Assembly (NCBI GenBank): GCA_019055375.1
Contig: JAHQIW010004345.1
Span: forward strand, 62,001-126,000
Reading direction: 5' to 3'
DNA: 64,000 nt
From: Parelaphostrongylus tenuis
Lineage: Eukaryota; Nematoda; Chromadorea; Rhabditida; Metastrongylidae
Every line of letters begins with the position of its first letter. Position 1 is the first letter of the stretch. Both the position numbers and the translations under genes were made by a program. The notes beneath the pieces were generated by a model. That model was not told the DNA's origin. It did not search any database and worked only from the letters and a program-made list of their open reading frames with translations. Below, piece by piece: positions 48,001 through 58,849 of this stretch.

Positions 48001-51000
48001 CGTGTCATCGCTTCAAGCTCAATTAATCTTACGCGCCGCTTCATTTGCATTTTCCCCTGCGCGCCATTCGTACAATAGTAGCATTTTTTACGACAGCTTG
48101 ATATTTAGAGCATGCGTAAGCAAGTTGTATACCAAAATGTTGGCAAAAAAACTGCACAGTTGAACGATACAAAATCATGTAATTGTAACTACTTCTGGTG
48201 AATAAATCGGTATCTATTGTTTCAATGCCAAAACCTATGGAGAGACATAATATATTACTGAATTACTTTTGGAACCTTCCTAGTTCACATTGCTGTCCCT
48301 GGTTTGGTGTTCTCTCACACTTGCTGAGGATTACTCAAGTGAAGAACTTATGGTCTACACGACAAGCAGAACGAGCGTTATCTCCCGATGTGTAGGCCTT
48401 CATTTTCTAAAGATTAATACGGTCCTTGTGGTCTTTAGATCAGTAATACCACTGTATCTCGACAGGTGGCATGTGAGGATTCGAGCTATTGTGCTAGCAA
48501 GAACTGCTGAGAGGCTCTTCAGATTTTCATTTACCATCCTTTCCACATCAACGGTTGCCCAATCCTCTGTTACCGAAAAAATGTCTTATCCCGGAACAGA
48601 GAATCGCTGGCAGGACAAGTCTACTCTCCTTTACTTCAAATGACTGTGGCAGTAAGTGGCTATGGAAAAGATCCGATTTGGCCGTGGATAATTTCATTTT
48701 TGCCCTTTAGAAGTTATGATATGTCGTATACGCGTGGGATTGTAACCACCTTTGTTTTGCAATTACCAATGCGCTTTGTGGATGCTCTCATCTTCCGTTG
48801 CTAATTTGGCCTTGACGGCACTCTTTCCTAAGATCTTTTGTCACTAGCCCGCAGCGTTCTGCATGTTCGCATGTGGCTGTCGGTTGCCTGTGATATGGAA
48901 CTTCACCTCAAAGAACCAGCCTGAATGTTTCGCAGAAAAGTGTTTGCTGGTGATTTTCGAACTCACAGCTTTCATGGCGCTAATGTGAAGATTCGAAAAA
49001 AGCTGGTCGATCGATGTTGTCAAAAACGGCAACTACATGAGCCAACTGGGTCTTGAAATGAATTTTCGCTTATCGTAGCCATGGAATTTCACTTTTTGGG
49101 TTGACCAGGCAAAGCCTTCGATTCTCTGCTTTGTAATCTTTTTCATGATGACACTCTCCATTGTGTCACTCTAAAGCCCACCGCTACGAGTGGGGCTTTT
49201 TTATGTGGGTCGCTATGGATAATTTTGGCTGTCATGATCAGCTCAGACAGCCTCTCACTCTCTTCGCTTCATTCTAATCGGTAAGTTCTCATGCAACGTT
49301 CTTCAGGCGTGCTTCTTGATCCAGTTTACGCTTCCAAATCTCGAGTGACGACCTTGAAGAATATATGCTCTTTCGTGAAACCTTTATATATTTTTATAGA
49401 ATACTTCAACTTCGCCTTCGTCAGGTGCGCAAATAACGGAAACGGTGAAAGCCGGCATTGATCCGCATTGCTTCAATCGTAATCAACCCGTAATCGTCCG
49501 ATACGGGTTATGAGTTGTTTGAAAGATTCGAACTTCATAGTAAAACTCGTTTCCGCGAAGATGTCACCACTACCAACAGCTCTACTATCGCATATTTTAA
49601 GAAGCAGTTCTTCTGCGATCTCATGAACAGCATGAAATGGGCAACGTCTTCTCGTCTTAGCTAAGTCAATGTCGTCATACTTTATCCTTATGTGCGTCAT
49701 CGATTCTCTATAGAAGACTGTGTGCAATTGTGCGAGCATTATACAACACGCACATATTGTCACACTGGTCAGCTGCAATTTTCACACTCTAAAACGACCG
49801 TGTCATTTAAATAGCATTTCCATAGCCGTGCTATTAAAACTGCGGCATAGGGAGCTTTATAGTGTTTTGCTTTTCATGCCTACGTATGAAAACTTGCGCT
49901 CTAAATGTGTAAGCGGTAGCTTACCAGTTTCTTCAAAAGTAACATATTTGTTCGAGGCGACTTCTGACCGTTTTCGTATCAGTGTGACTCAATGCACTTC
50001 TTAGTCACTTGAGTGTAGTCTTTTGGCCAGCCTGACTCACAGTATATAAAAAAGGTATGTATAAAAGCGACATAGAAGCAGTGCTCTTTCCTTTGGATAT
50101 GTGTTAACATCAGCACAACATAAGGCCACTTTTAATCTTCTTCGCTATCGACCACCTGTAGACGTGCAACGTTGCTTCTTGACCATACAGAAGATGATCC
50201 CTCGGTAGGAGTTGATCCATGGAAAATGAAACATCTCCATCACATACTTTTTTTTTTGATCACTGAATGACCAAGCTACCACTTTTAAAATTTTGTTTTT
50301 CATTCTGGACTACAGGCTCTGAATTTCACGTGGCATTCCTTAAAAGTTGGCATGGCTAGTTTCTTAACGGGCTATTTGGATTATAAGACAGGATATCATG
50401 TGAAGAGGATGTATAAATTTCCTCAACATTTGATTCCAGGCGTTTAGGGAATCAGTGTACAGTAGACGAAACACACACGCATCAGCATTTCTTTAAATAT
50501 GAAAGCATATAGCAATCCAGTACAGCAGAAATAAAGGAACTTATTTCCTGAGTTCAAAAGTGCATTATGTTAACTAGCTTGTTTACCCTTTGTACCGATT
50601 AAACCGTAATGAGCACTATGTGGTGTTCAGAGAGCCGACATTGTCTCGTTTACATCGAAAGCGCTCTCTGGAATGCAACGTTAACATAAGAAATTTGCAT
50701 CTCTTTTCGAACGTTTAGGAGTTCTTTACCGCTATCCGGAACCAAATACAAAACCGATCTTATTCGATGGTCAAGAAGCTTTCACAAGAATATTAGTAAT
50801 CATTCGGAATCATGAATTTCTGGCTACAACTACACATAGCGGTTTTTTTACAATCTTTTCATATCGCGGTAGCAATCAAAATAAGATCATGTTCTACACT
50901 CTCCGCTCGCGTTCATTTTTATCACGTAAATAATTCGCTGGAAGCACAAAAAGCACATGAATCTGCAGAGCAAGTCTCGCGGTATCCGAGTCAATCGTTT

Positions 51001-52908
51001 TATATGGAATTTCTTCCAAAGCGGAAAAAAATCCCAACTGAAAACAAGTTGCACCCCACATATCTTATCGGTATCGACCGATCGCCTCGCCCATGAGTTG
51101 GTCGGTAAACGAGCCCGCTGAATATGTGAAGCTCGATCTTATTTTCCGCACTACACCGCAGTGTAACGTCCTTTACCAAAAAATAAGCACACCGCTGGAA
51201 TCATTGGAACCTAAGCTTTCAATTGATTCATAATAATCATCCATATTTAATCAAGAACCAAATAAGGTGGGAATGTTCAGAAAGACTAGACCGTTTGAAT
51301 TTCGTTTCAATTAGATTTTTCGATGCTTGCAATATATTGACCGAATAATCAGATATGATATGATTTATACGTCTAGGCTCTGACGAAGGAGTTGCCGCCG
51401 AAACGTTAGCCGTCGAGTTTTGAGAAAAAGAAAGGAAATACCAACCTCGTGCAAATTTTGAATAAGGAAAAGGACGATTCATAAGTAATTCTGAATTCCT
51501 TCAATCATGCCGGGCTTAGAGATAGTCGGACTTTTGAGTTGACCCAAAATAGTCTAGAAAACAGCTCTGTCCAGCGACGTGTAAGCACAAATCTTTTCCT
51601 CCCTCCTACACACGTTATCAATAGAGCTTTTCCCAAGAAGCAAACATATTTTTGAGTTTGCCGAGATTTGTGCTATCGAAAAAGTGCTAACATTCTAAGG
51701 AAGGAACGTTGTTCAGCTAAATATGAGCGAGATAAGAAAGAAAAACATGTAGTCGTGTAAAACACAATTTTATTTTGAATTTTACGGCTCCCTTAAAGGG
51801 TGTTTTGAAACACGACCATGTATGACTCTACCTAGAGCTTTAAGCTTTCGAATGATTACTAACATCTCCATGAAAACTTTATGTCCTAACGAATGAAATC
51901 GGCTTCTAATTTGTTGCCGGATAACAAAAAGAATCCGCTGAGGCACCTATTTGAACGCAAATTGTACCACTTAAAATTTCAAAAACGAGTCATAATGAAA
52001 AAATGTCAGGTATATCTCTTAAGGAGGAAAAAATCGCACTCAGTGTCTGTTCGCTCAGTAAATATCCAAATGACCATCGCTAGGGCGTACAAGAACGCTA
52101 GCAGAATGCCTATCGTCGTGTAAGGCCTCCTGTATACCTTGTCTATAGTGTGACTGAAATATTTTGTTTAGTTCAGCGCTAAGTGGTAAGTTCTTGGTGT
52201 TTTCACTATTTTTCAAACTCAAAATACTGAAGAGAAGCTCACTAGATTTTTTGCAACGATAAAAATCTATCCAACGCCACGTTCAGAAGCATAAATGACG
52301 AAAATATATGGCCGAACAGTGGAACTGATTGCAAGTAAACGCAAATATCTTGACGTATGTGATGATCTTTACTGCTGAACATTCAACGAATGAAATTCGC
52401 TCCTAATCAAAACACGCTTTGATGCTGAAAGTAGTCCTGTACATCCTTTTATATCAGAAAGCATTTATGCGCTCGAAGTTTACTCCAAGGCGTGATACAA
52501 AAAAAAAAACCGTGTGTTTTTTATTTAACCGCATACTTTCTCTATTCTTTCGCCATTGTTTAGGAAGGAGCATGGAACTTACATGTGATAAGAAATGATC
52601 ATGACGTAATGTGAAAAACCAAACAGTATGTCGCCGACCGATATTAATGCGATGAATATGTTGCAGATACTCCTGAGAGATCTGAATATTTCCGAAAATT
52701 AGTGAGATATTTGAAGAGTGGGAAATAAGGTGGTCCAAATTAAAACCAATTTAACAAAGGAAAATATTTTCACTGAATGTATCATTTGAAAAGGTACATA
52801 CTTTGCTCGTATGGTGACATATACAATAAACGAATTTCCAATAATGTTAATCGTCGGGATTACTATGTAGAATATCTGATATCCAACTGGAACAACTTGA
52901 GGATTCAT
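42014..52908 (-). CDS. Srsx-like serpentine receptor, copy 2 (gene or recent pseudogene)
   Basis: Minus-strand exons: 52802-52908, 52583-52681, 52243-52374, about 52010-52153, 46057-46193, 45762-45963, 42014-42137. Lengths and phases equal copy 1 except the last exon, which is 15 nt shorter. Seen: VPVGYQIFYIVIPTINIIGN; SLRSICNIFIALISVGDILFG (Asp 2.50 kept); CVYLQSVPLFGHIFSSFM with VALDRFLSL; IGILLAFLYALAMV; KVVCDVTAPMTGLLIH; YRSLIIISLTVVLGSF; FFVYYAI; KEYRIQFDEHLHI. All visible frames are open. The problem is exon 4: the GT used as donor in copy 1 is GA here, and a TGA follows the codons for RYT. Unless another donor is used, the message would stop after TM4. Intron 4 is about 5.8 kb and loaded with repeats. 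Confidence 0.55.
42226..42540. mobile_element. Penelope-like 3'-end remnant in receptor copy 2
   Basis: cccaagaccgactatctatt, followed by agcctcagcattttcaata, matches the 3' terminus of the Penelope-like element at 57851-57895 (cccaagacgactgtctatta, agctcggcatgcttcaata). A class B-like motif lies at 42480-42515. It is short and decayed. Confidence 0.5.
42480..42515 (+). ncRNA. Hammerhead-like motif, class B, decayed
   Basis: CTCTGGTGATGGCGG, ATTCATCGAAACGTCAAC. CUGGUGA replaces CUGANGA, and GATG/CATC can pair. Followed by aaataaag, as in the 57955 copy. Confidence 0.35.
43096..43466 (+). mobile_element. Internally deleted mariner element
   Basis: Terminal inverted repeats: aggttggggaaaaagtttcg at the left, with its inverted match ending ttttccccaacct at the right. 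The 3' part translates to SDLLPEKWQELLEVEGS, the usual C-terminal end of mariner transposases. The centre lacks the catalytic region. About 370 bp. It sits in a sequence whose uninterrupted duplicate is at 43707-43797, giving the target TA directly. Confidence 0.75.
43515..43590 (-). repeat. tRNA-derived SINE head
   Basis: Minus strand: GTGCAGTGGTTCAGCACGCG (box A-like) and TGGGCTCGAGTCCC (box B). An inverted partner lies at 43795-43855. Confidence 0.6.
43795..43855 (+). repeat. tRNA-derived SINE head, inverted partner
   Basis: AGTTCAGCACGCGCTCCCGG and CAGGTTCGAATCCCAGC. Same family as 43515-43590, opposite strand. Confidence 0.6.
43921..44130 (+). repeat. SINE-like repeat in receptor copy 2 intron
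   Basis: Has tcgtggcccaatggttgtca, ataacgaacgtttgagcctg, attctcgagattgctaggag and gctggaagtactgggatcc. Same family as 14345-14600. Confidence 0.6.
44419..44460 (+). ncRNA. Hammerhead-ribozyme-like motif, class A
   Basis: CUGAUGA, hairpin GACA-GUCAA-GAUC, GAAAC, ACGU, GUA, UCGGG. The core and stem III are intact. Stem II keeps the two core-proximal pairs (G-C, A-U), while stem I is decayed on its 5' side. It complements the 22222-22263 copy, which lost the other pairs. Flank atgacatgttggctcaa is shared. Confidence 0.5.
44530..45750. other. Intron DNA of receptor copy 2, nothing recognised
   Basis: Open frames at 44680-45027 (+) and 45421-45669 (-) have no recognisable motif. Confidence 0.4.
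46770..46990 (-). mobile_element. RTE-like fragment in receptor copy 2 intron 4
   Basis: Minus strand gives CAEMWSFRQQVGRPHSVVQR, parallel to WSLRKHNERSLKVIQRAVE in copy 1. Decayed. It shares position and orientation with 32250-33000, so it was present before the duplication. Confidence 0.5.
47667..48250. mobile_element. Mariner-derived fold-back element, copy 2
   Basis: Same arms as 8115-8712: gttccataagttttgg at the left; gcgcattttcttgcgg, taggggaaaaatgttagtga and agcgcgcgcgcaag toward the centre; inverted counterparts up to about 48250. The centre carries the mariner DNA-binding remnant in the opposite orientation to copy 1, more decayed. Confidence 0.6.
48660..50750. other. Intron 4 DNA of receptor copy 2
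   Basis: Parts follow copy 1 (33420-34400), for example the stretch before the SINE-free region at 50100-50650. The frame 49473-49778 (-, 101 codons) has no recognised domain. Confidence 0.4.
50752..51930. repeat. MITE family M1 copy with nested insertion
   Basis: Left edge: aaaccgatcttattcgatgg, ttagtaatcattcggaatc. Right edge: aagctttcgaatgattacta, cctaacgaatgaaatcggct. A foreign segment of roughly 250 bp (about 51240-51490) carrying a class B hammerhead-like motif interrupts it. Confidence 0.5.
51376..51411 (+). ncRNA. Hammerhead-like motif, class B
   Basis: GGCU, CUGACGA, AGG-AGUUGCCG-CC, GAAACGUU, AGCC. Outer GGCU/AGCC pair perfectly. Stem II has only two clear pairs. Confidence 0.5.
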
Positions 52909-53029
52909 TGTCGCAACTGTAAAAATGCTTTTTTTTAAGTAGTTCACTTGTGAAGGATCCAATGGCAACAAAGAATAACAAGTTTCACACGAAAGTTATT
53001 CACTGAAACAACCAATAACTATGTGATCC

Positions 53030-53710
53030 AATGGGTCTGAGATTTATTGAGGATTACACCACGAACTCAACTTCAAAGAACATCGTTTGAGGTTTTTGAT
53101 TGTATTTTTGGTCCACAGTTGTGATAGTATACCAACGTATAGAATTGGTGATTTTCTGCTCCCAGACAAGTCTGGTATTAACTTGTCGGCCCCGGAGGGA
53201 TGAAGCTTGGTGAGCTCGTTTGAGCAGACCATGTTGTCGAACATGTGGTTGATACAGCATTGAAAAAGGCTTGTAATCACTGCGTAATGCATGTGTCAAT
53301 TTGTAGTAGGTATATTGTAAAATTGTTGTCTCTCCATACCCAGTAAACAACAGCTGCACCAGCTTTGTAGTCGGTGTACTGTAAAGTCATTGCCGCTGCC
53401 TTCCCTGTAAACACCGCCTTCATCAGTTGTAGTCTCTGTAAAAATTGAGGAATACGAGTTCGAGTAATAACCAGATGAAATTCTCACAACACTAACTTCG
53501 ATTTTTTGATTAAAATGTGGTCCGGTTAGTTCTCTTGGATTCGCTGTGGCATAGAGTTAATTCCTATCAGAGTAACAGGCAAAATTATGGAAGTATTTCT
53601 GTGCTTGCTTGACACTAGTGGTGGTAATGCGCAGTTTGACGTGGAGTAATACATCGAGTCCATGATGAAGTCGCTTGATTTCCATCTAGGCTGGCAGTAC
53701 TCACCACACT
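53030..53710 (-). other. Conserved block upstream of receptor copy 2
   Basis: Paralogue of 36000-36640. Here the minus-strand frame 53054-53359 stays open for 101 codons (RWYTITTVDQKYNQKPQTMFF), where copies 1 and 3 have a stop at the same place (HC, stop, TI(T/A)TI). It also shows an internal repeat of a TTTACAGTACACCGACTACAAA-like word (around 53330 and 53370). Not recognised. Confidence 0.45.
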
Positions 53711-53799
53711 AGATATTGAATAAAGTAGAATTCTCTTATTCAGACTTCCTGAGCACCAAATCTTAGCTCGTCTTACTTGGATACTTGGAAGTTAAGCGG

Positions 53800-54400
53800 T
53801 CCGCCTTCACTAGTTGCGCGGACCCTAGCGCCATCATTCGTTTCTCTTGTTTCGCGATAGTCGCTATGGCGGTGATCTAATTTGAGCATGGCGACTGGTG
53901 CGAGTATCATACCGTAATCTTAGAATATCGGCAATCCACTCCACGGTTCTTTTCGTTCATCTGTCGTCAGTTCTTCACAGTCCCATCGTGATTTGCTAGG
54001 ATGTATAATCTCTAAATTACGAAGGTGGGATAGACTTCAAAGATCTGAGCTACGGAACTCGGCTAGATGTTGTGCGCCGACTAAATTTTACAAGACATCG
54101 TTCAGGCACTCTGTGAGTTTTTCGTAGCAGTCATTGAGTGGTCTGAGTGTCAGCCCACGCTTCAGCTGCATAGCAGAGCGCCGAGAGGAGCGTTGAATCG
54201 AAGAGATGAGCACGGAGTTTGGGATCCGTTAGTTGATCTGTGGCTTCTTCAAGAAGCTCGAATGCGATCAATGCTGCTCTTTTCCTTCTATCTAGCTCCT
54301 CATTTGTGCTGTTTTCCATGCTCAATTCAACCCTCTTTGGTTTGAAAAACTGTATCCCAGGTTTTGGGTTTCGTTCACGGCTTAATATAGATTAATTCAA
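53800..54400 (-). mobile_element. RTE-like retrotransposon C-terminal fragment
   Basis: Minus strand 54131-54325 encodes STNEELDRRKRAALIAFELL, EATDQLTDPKLRAHLFDSTL and LCYAAEAWADTQTT, the tail-region signature of nematode RTE-like RTs. Downstream, frameshifted words VPERCLVKFSRRT and TDERKEPW continue it. A different subfamily from 7404-7883. Confidence 0.75.
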
Positions 54401-54863
54401 GATTACCTTCGTCAAAGTGGAAATTCATCTGAAGTGCCCTTTCAGTTTCATGGAGACTTGCTTGCAAATAGAACCTGTTCACTTTCTACTTGAAACTGAC
54501 AAATAATTTGTAACACATATTAGTTCCGTTTCTTCTATGTATGTGAACACGGAGATTGCACATTGATTTCCCCGACGGCTGTTCTTAATAGGTTGGAAGA
54601 TACAATTGTAAGGTGGCCGAGATTGACTCCACCAAACAAATTCTAAATAAAGTCTTGAAAAATTGTTAGAAATGCTCATAATTAGCTCATATAACGGAAT
54701 AATTTTTAAAAACCATGAAGAAATAATTCAATATGCTTTTGTGACTCAAAAAAAACCTATCGGTACGGTATTGTATCTTTGGGTGATACTAGATTGGAAA
54801 AAAGTTTCTATCGTTTCATAAAACATTCAAAATTTATGCATACATCCAGACAACAAACTACAA

Positions 54864-55245
54864 CTATTCTTCAAAATACAGGCCATCATTATCGATCACT
54901 TTTACCATCGTTCCGCCACGTTTCGGTTCTGAGTACCACTCCTTCGGCTTTAAATCAAAGAACTCTTGACATGCTTTTTCAGCTTCATTGAGTGATTCGG
55001 ATTGGCGACCTTCCAAAAAGTGTTGCACTGATCGGAAAGGGCCGTAATCAGATGGAGCAACGTCTGGACTATAAAGTGGGTGCACTAGAATCTCAAACTC
55101 CGTTCAATTCCTCGAACTTTGCCTTGGTCTCTCTGCATTTGAACCAACTTAGTACTCGTAAAGCATCAACCAACGTTTTGTTCCCTGGACAATTCCATGC
55201 TCAAGCAGATATAGAGAAATTATATATCAATAGATGCACATGAGC
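54864..55245 (-). mobile_element. Mariner transposase 3' fragment
   Basis: Minus strand: HPLYSPDVAPSDYGPFRSVQ (third catalytic Asp region), FLEGRQSESLNEAEKACQEF and MVKVIDNDGLYFEE (C-terminus). Upstream, KVRGIERSL / FEELNGV continue after a frameshift. The other two catalytic residues are not seen. Dead partial copy. Confidence 0.8.
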
Positions 55246-55699
55246 TAGACCTTTCAAGTGATATGAAATTCACACACAATTGCGAAAAAACGACATTCCC
55301 ATTCAAACAATAGAAATTTTCTTTCCATCTAGTAGTAAAGACGTTGTATAAATTCTTTGGACAGCAAATCGTTATCTAGATTTGGAATGCTTACGGTGAT
55401 GATTTGCTCTCAGAACACCATTAATTTGCAAAGTAGTCCTCCATCAATACCTGAAAATGCTAGTAAGAGGTCGTTGGACTGCTTATGCAGCGAAGATAAG
55501 GCAGATTAAATGTTTGTCATTATATAGAAAAATCTTTTCTGCCAAAATTCGATTGCAGAGTAGAGTTGGTCTTCTTACCAGCACAGTTACGGTCACAAAT
55601 ACTGATGCATAGAAACAATTGAAAACCGGCTGTTGTCTGTTAGAAGGAGCAAATAAACAAATGATCCCTTTTCGCTTGACCATGAAATTTTCTCAAGAG

Positions 55700-56414
55700 T
55701 ATTTGTAATTATTCGGAAGCTCAAATATATGGCTAGTCTCTGGGCGTACTGTAACATAATACCACCGCGAGAGGCGATCAAATGAAATGAATTCTTCTTC
55801 ACATAGACTCAAAGCATTTTCGAGCTCATCACATGAAGCAACTAAGAGTCATGCATGAGATCTACATATCACTTGTCTGAAATCGTGGGCCGATGAGTAG
55901 TCACTGATTTTTCATTTCACAAAAAATTAACTACTCATACTCTGTGAAGCAAGTTTTACTCAACTTCGGCATGACTAATCAATGCTTCATTGTTTTAGAC
56001 TGAAAGCACACACTAAAACCTAATAGTCAGGATCCCTTATGCTTTTCAAATACGCTTTTGAAGTTTTATGAGGTTTCAAATATACCTAAGAGAATTGAGT
56101 GGTGAGCAAAAATTCGACTTAAGACGTAAGTTGAACCGATGACTGACCGTTTCTCCGAATGTTCTCAAGCACATGTAATTAACAAGAATCCCTTTTTAGC
56201 CGCCTTTTTGCGGTGATAAACATCGTTTATGGAAGAACTCTAGCTGAATACATAAATTCAATACCTTGCAAATCGTTCTCCTCTAACCTCAGCATAACCA
56301 GTCAATCATATTTACATTCTTGACTAAGCATGCGGTAAGAGGTTGTTAATAAATAGTTTTTATTCACTTAACGTTTCTTACTCTTTTGCCTTCCTAAGAG
56401 TTGAGCAAATGATT
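55700..56414. other. Spacer before unit 3, nothing recognised
   Basis: No similarity to the last receptor exon was found here, although this is where copy 3 should have it. Confidence 0.5.
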
Positions 56415-57954
56415 CGAGAAGTCGTCTTCGTTGTGGATTTTTGCCCTCCATTTCGTTCGAGTCAAACCTTCCTCGGTGGAACACCGCTCGAATGAAGAAC
56501 CTCACTCGGCGAACTAACAATATGAAGGATAAAGCGTGACCTAATCAGCCTATTGTTCTTGTATTTGCTAAACATTCTTTGATAGTGAATTGTTTATCAT
56601 AGTGCAATCTAGCCTGCAGAAGTGAGCATTTTTGACGGTCTGCGCAGAGCGTCATATTATATTTTTTTTTGAGCCAACTTCCATTTAAGCTTCCAAATGA
56701 AAGATTAACACAACGCGAACAAACGACAGTAGATGTTCGGCTCAAATCACTTGTTCGCCTTTGAGAAGTTGAAACTCGTCGAAATGTCATCCAAATTAAA
56801 CTATATATGAACAACCTCGTGCTAGGCTTAATCAACAAGGAATTTATCTGATACCCGTCAGTGTGACTACGTTCATTGCTAATATGTGCCTAGCACACCA
56901 AACCATTGAAGGTTGGTTGCTAATAGATCGATATCGCTATCGCTGAAAGAGTTATAGTAGGGAAGGAGCTCTTGTAGTATAGTAGGGTTGACATATGCTC
57001 CCGAAAAGCGCGGGGTGCGGGCTCGATTTCCGCATGCGCTTCAAAGTTTTACATATTACTCAACATTTTTAAATTCTCAAGTACTTTGTACTCGTCACAG
57101 CTGCATTCAAAAGCTGCCAACAATTAGGAGCAGCATGCATCTGTTCCAGAGAATTTTTGAAAAAGTTGAGCACCCAGATGTAGGCATTTCTCTTTTGTGC
57201 TTCACACTCTAACGACTCGGTGAATGGCCTTTCCTTTGATTGTTGCCTAGACGCATCTTATCTGTTCAGTTCAGTCGCTTCTCGAAGTCTTGCCGTATGG
57301 TAAAGTACGTCATGGCTAATCGCTGGCGGCCATCGGAACTTTGCATTCACAACCCTCCCGTAGCTGCGTGATCAGTGAACGTTCTTGATTCGCACTCATC
57401 ACATCCTTGATTACATCTTTCCTCATGAATTTGAAATTCTCATAGATCCTTCGTAAAGAGATCGTTCTCAATTTGGAAGAAACTTTCAAGTTTTACGCAG
57501 AGCAACATGAAGCTGCAATATCGACCACATATTTCTCTTCACATTGACTGTAGTTGCAGATATACTCACCTTGTCGCATAGTACACGAGGAAATCTATCG
57601 CCCATGCGAAATTCACAAAAAGTCCTGCCAGTAAGGAGACGTATGTTCGCTCAATATTAACATGCAAGATAACACTCATCACCCCAATCAATGTCGTGCT
57701 GAACGAACCAAGCACCACTGTTGAACTGATTATTATCACTGATCGATAGATCTGCTTCATACTTGTGGTGTCTGTAAAGACATGTTTTGAGCTGTGAAAG
57801 TCCTGCCTTCTATCTGAACGTCGCTCGGAAATTGGTCAAATTTTGTAATGTTAATTCCCAAGACGACTGTCTATTAAGCTCGGCATGCTTCAATATAATT
57901 ATTAATTTTCTTCTTTGAGCAAAACACGAGGTGTTACAATAAACTTTATTCGAC

Positions 57955-57989
57955 AGCTGACGTTTCGGCCGTTCGCCTTCTTCAGAGCC
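57955..57989 (-). ncRNA. Hammerhead-like motif, class B, in Penelope-like 3' UTR
   Basis: Minus strand: GGCU, CUGAAGA, AGGC-GAAC-GGCC, GAAACGUC, AGCU. Stem II GGC/GCC pairs with a GAAC-type loop. Lies about 110 bases from the 3' end of the element, which links the class B motif to Penelope-like elements. Confidence 0.55.
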
Positions 57990-58192
57990 TGGAAAGGTCA
58001 AATTGTCCGCAGTCCAATCAGTCAAACACCTCCATTACTCCTTTAGAAAAAATCACCAGACCTAGATTTCAATCGCATCAAACGCAAAATCAACTCTCAA
58101 CATACTCACCGCTTTTTATATGTGTTCCACTGAATGATCCAAGTGGAGATCACCGGAAGGAAATCACATAGGCTCGTAATGCACCTTACCCA

Positions 58193-58678
58193 TCAAAATA
58201 ACAGTCTTATATACTGACTCCAATCACGAGTGATATCAAGGCATTCCTCCCTGCGATTTATGGTTGGATTGGTCGCATTAATCCAAAACGCTTCCAAGAT
58301 CTTTCGCGCTGATGTTTTTTGCTCCTGCGCAAGGATGGTGACTTCGATTTCAAAATCAACTCCGTCGTGCTTCTGTGCTCTATGCGTTCCTAGCGGGGTG
58401 TTCCGTCTATTAAGACGTTTGTCAGCTAGGTGTTCTTCTATGCGAGCATAGAGCGGCCTACCCGTTTCGCCAACATATTTATCACTACACGCTTTGCAAG
58501 AGACTAGGTAGACTGTACCTACGCTCATGCAATCACCGTCTCTGCCGTTAGGACATATTTTACAATCTTTCGTTATACAGAGACGGTCATATAAGCGATT
58601 GCGAACTAGTTGGCGTTTTAGAGTATTCGGTGGTATTTCAATAATGGTCACCGATTGCTCTAAACCCGCTCTTTTCAA
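58193..58678 (-). pseudogene. Penelope-like GIY-YIG endonuclease part
   Basis: 161 codons open from an internal Met. Seen: a CCHH-like linker region (ITKDCKICPNG), GTVYLVSCKACSDKYVGETG (GIY-YIG variant), RPLYARIEEHL, GTHRAQKH and a C-terminal KILEAFWINATNPTINRREEC. It belongs to the same ORF as the RT upstream but is now out of frame with it (shifts near 58895 and between 58700 and 58760). Confidence 0.8.
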
Positions 58679-58849
58679 ACAGCGTTTTATAGCTGTACTA
58701 ATCTCATTTGAAAAGAACGGAGGATAAACGGGACTTTCCTTTCATTAAGTTTTCGTTCGGAGGCGCATTATTTCCTCTAAACCTAAGCCGAGGGGCTACA
58801 AATTCGTATCCATTAGAAGTGGCTATTTCCCGAGCCAGTTTCACGGATT

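Larger units (their letters stand above)
41220..55700. repeat. Segmental duplication unit 2 (receptor copy 2)
   Basis: More diverged than units 1 and 3 and enlarged by insertions (mariner elements, RTE-like fragments, M1 MITE, SINEs). The exon order and introns match unit 1. Confidence 0.7.

Noticed and set aside
49473..49778. 101-codon minus-strand ORF
   Set aside because: No recognisable family. Possibly transposon-derived, but I could not tie it to one.
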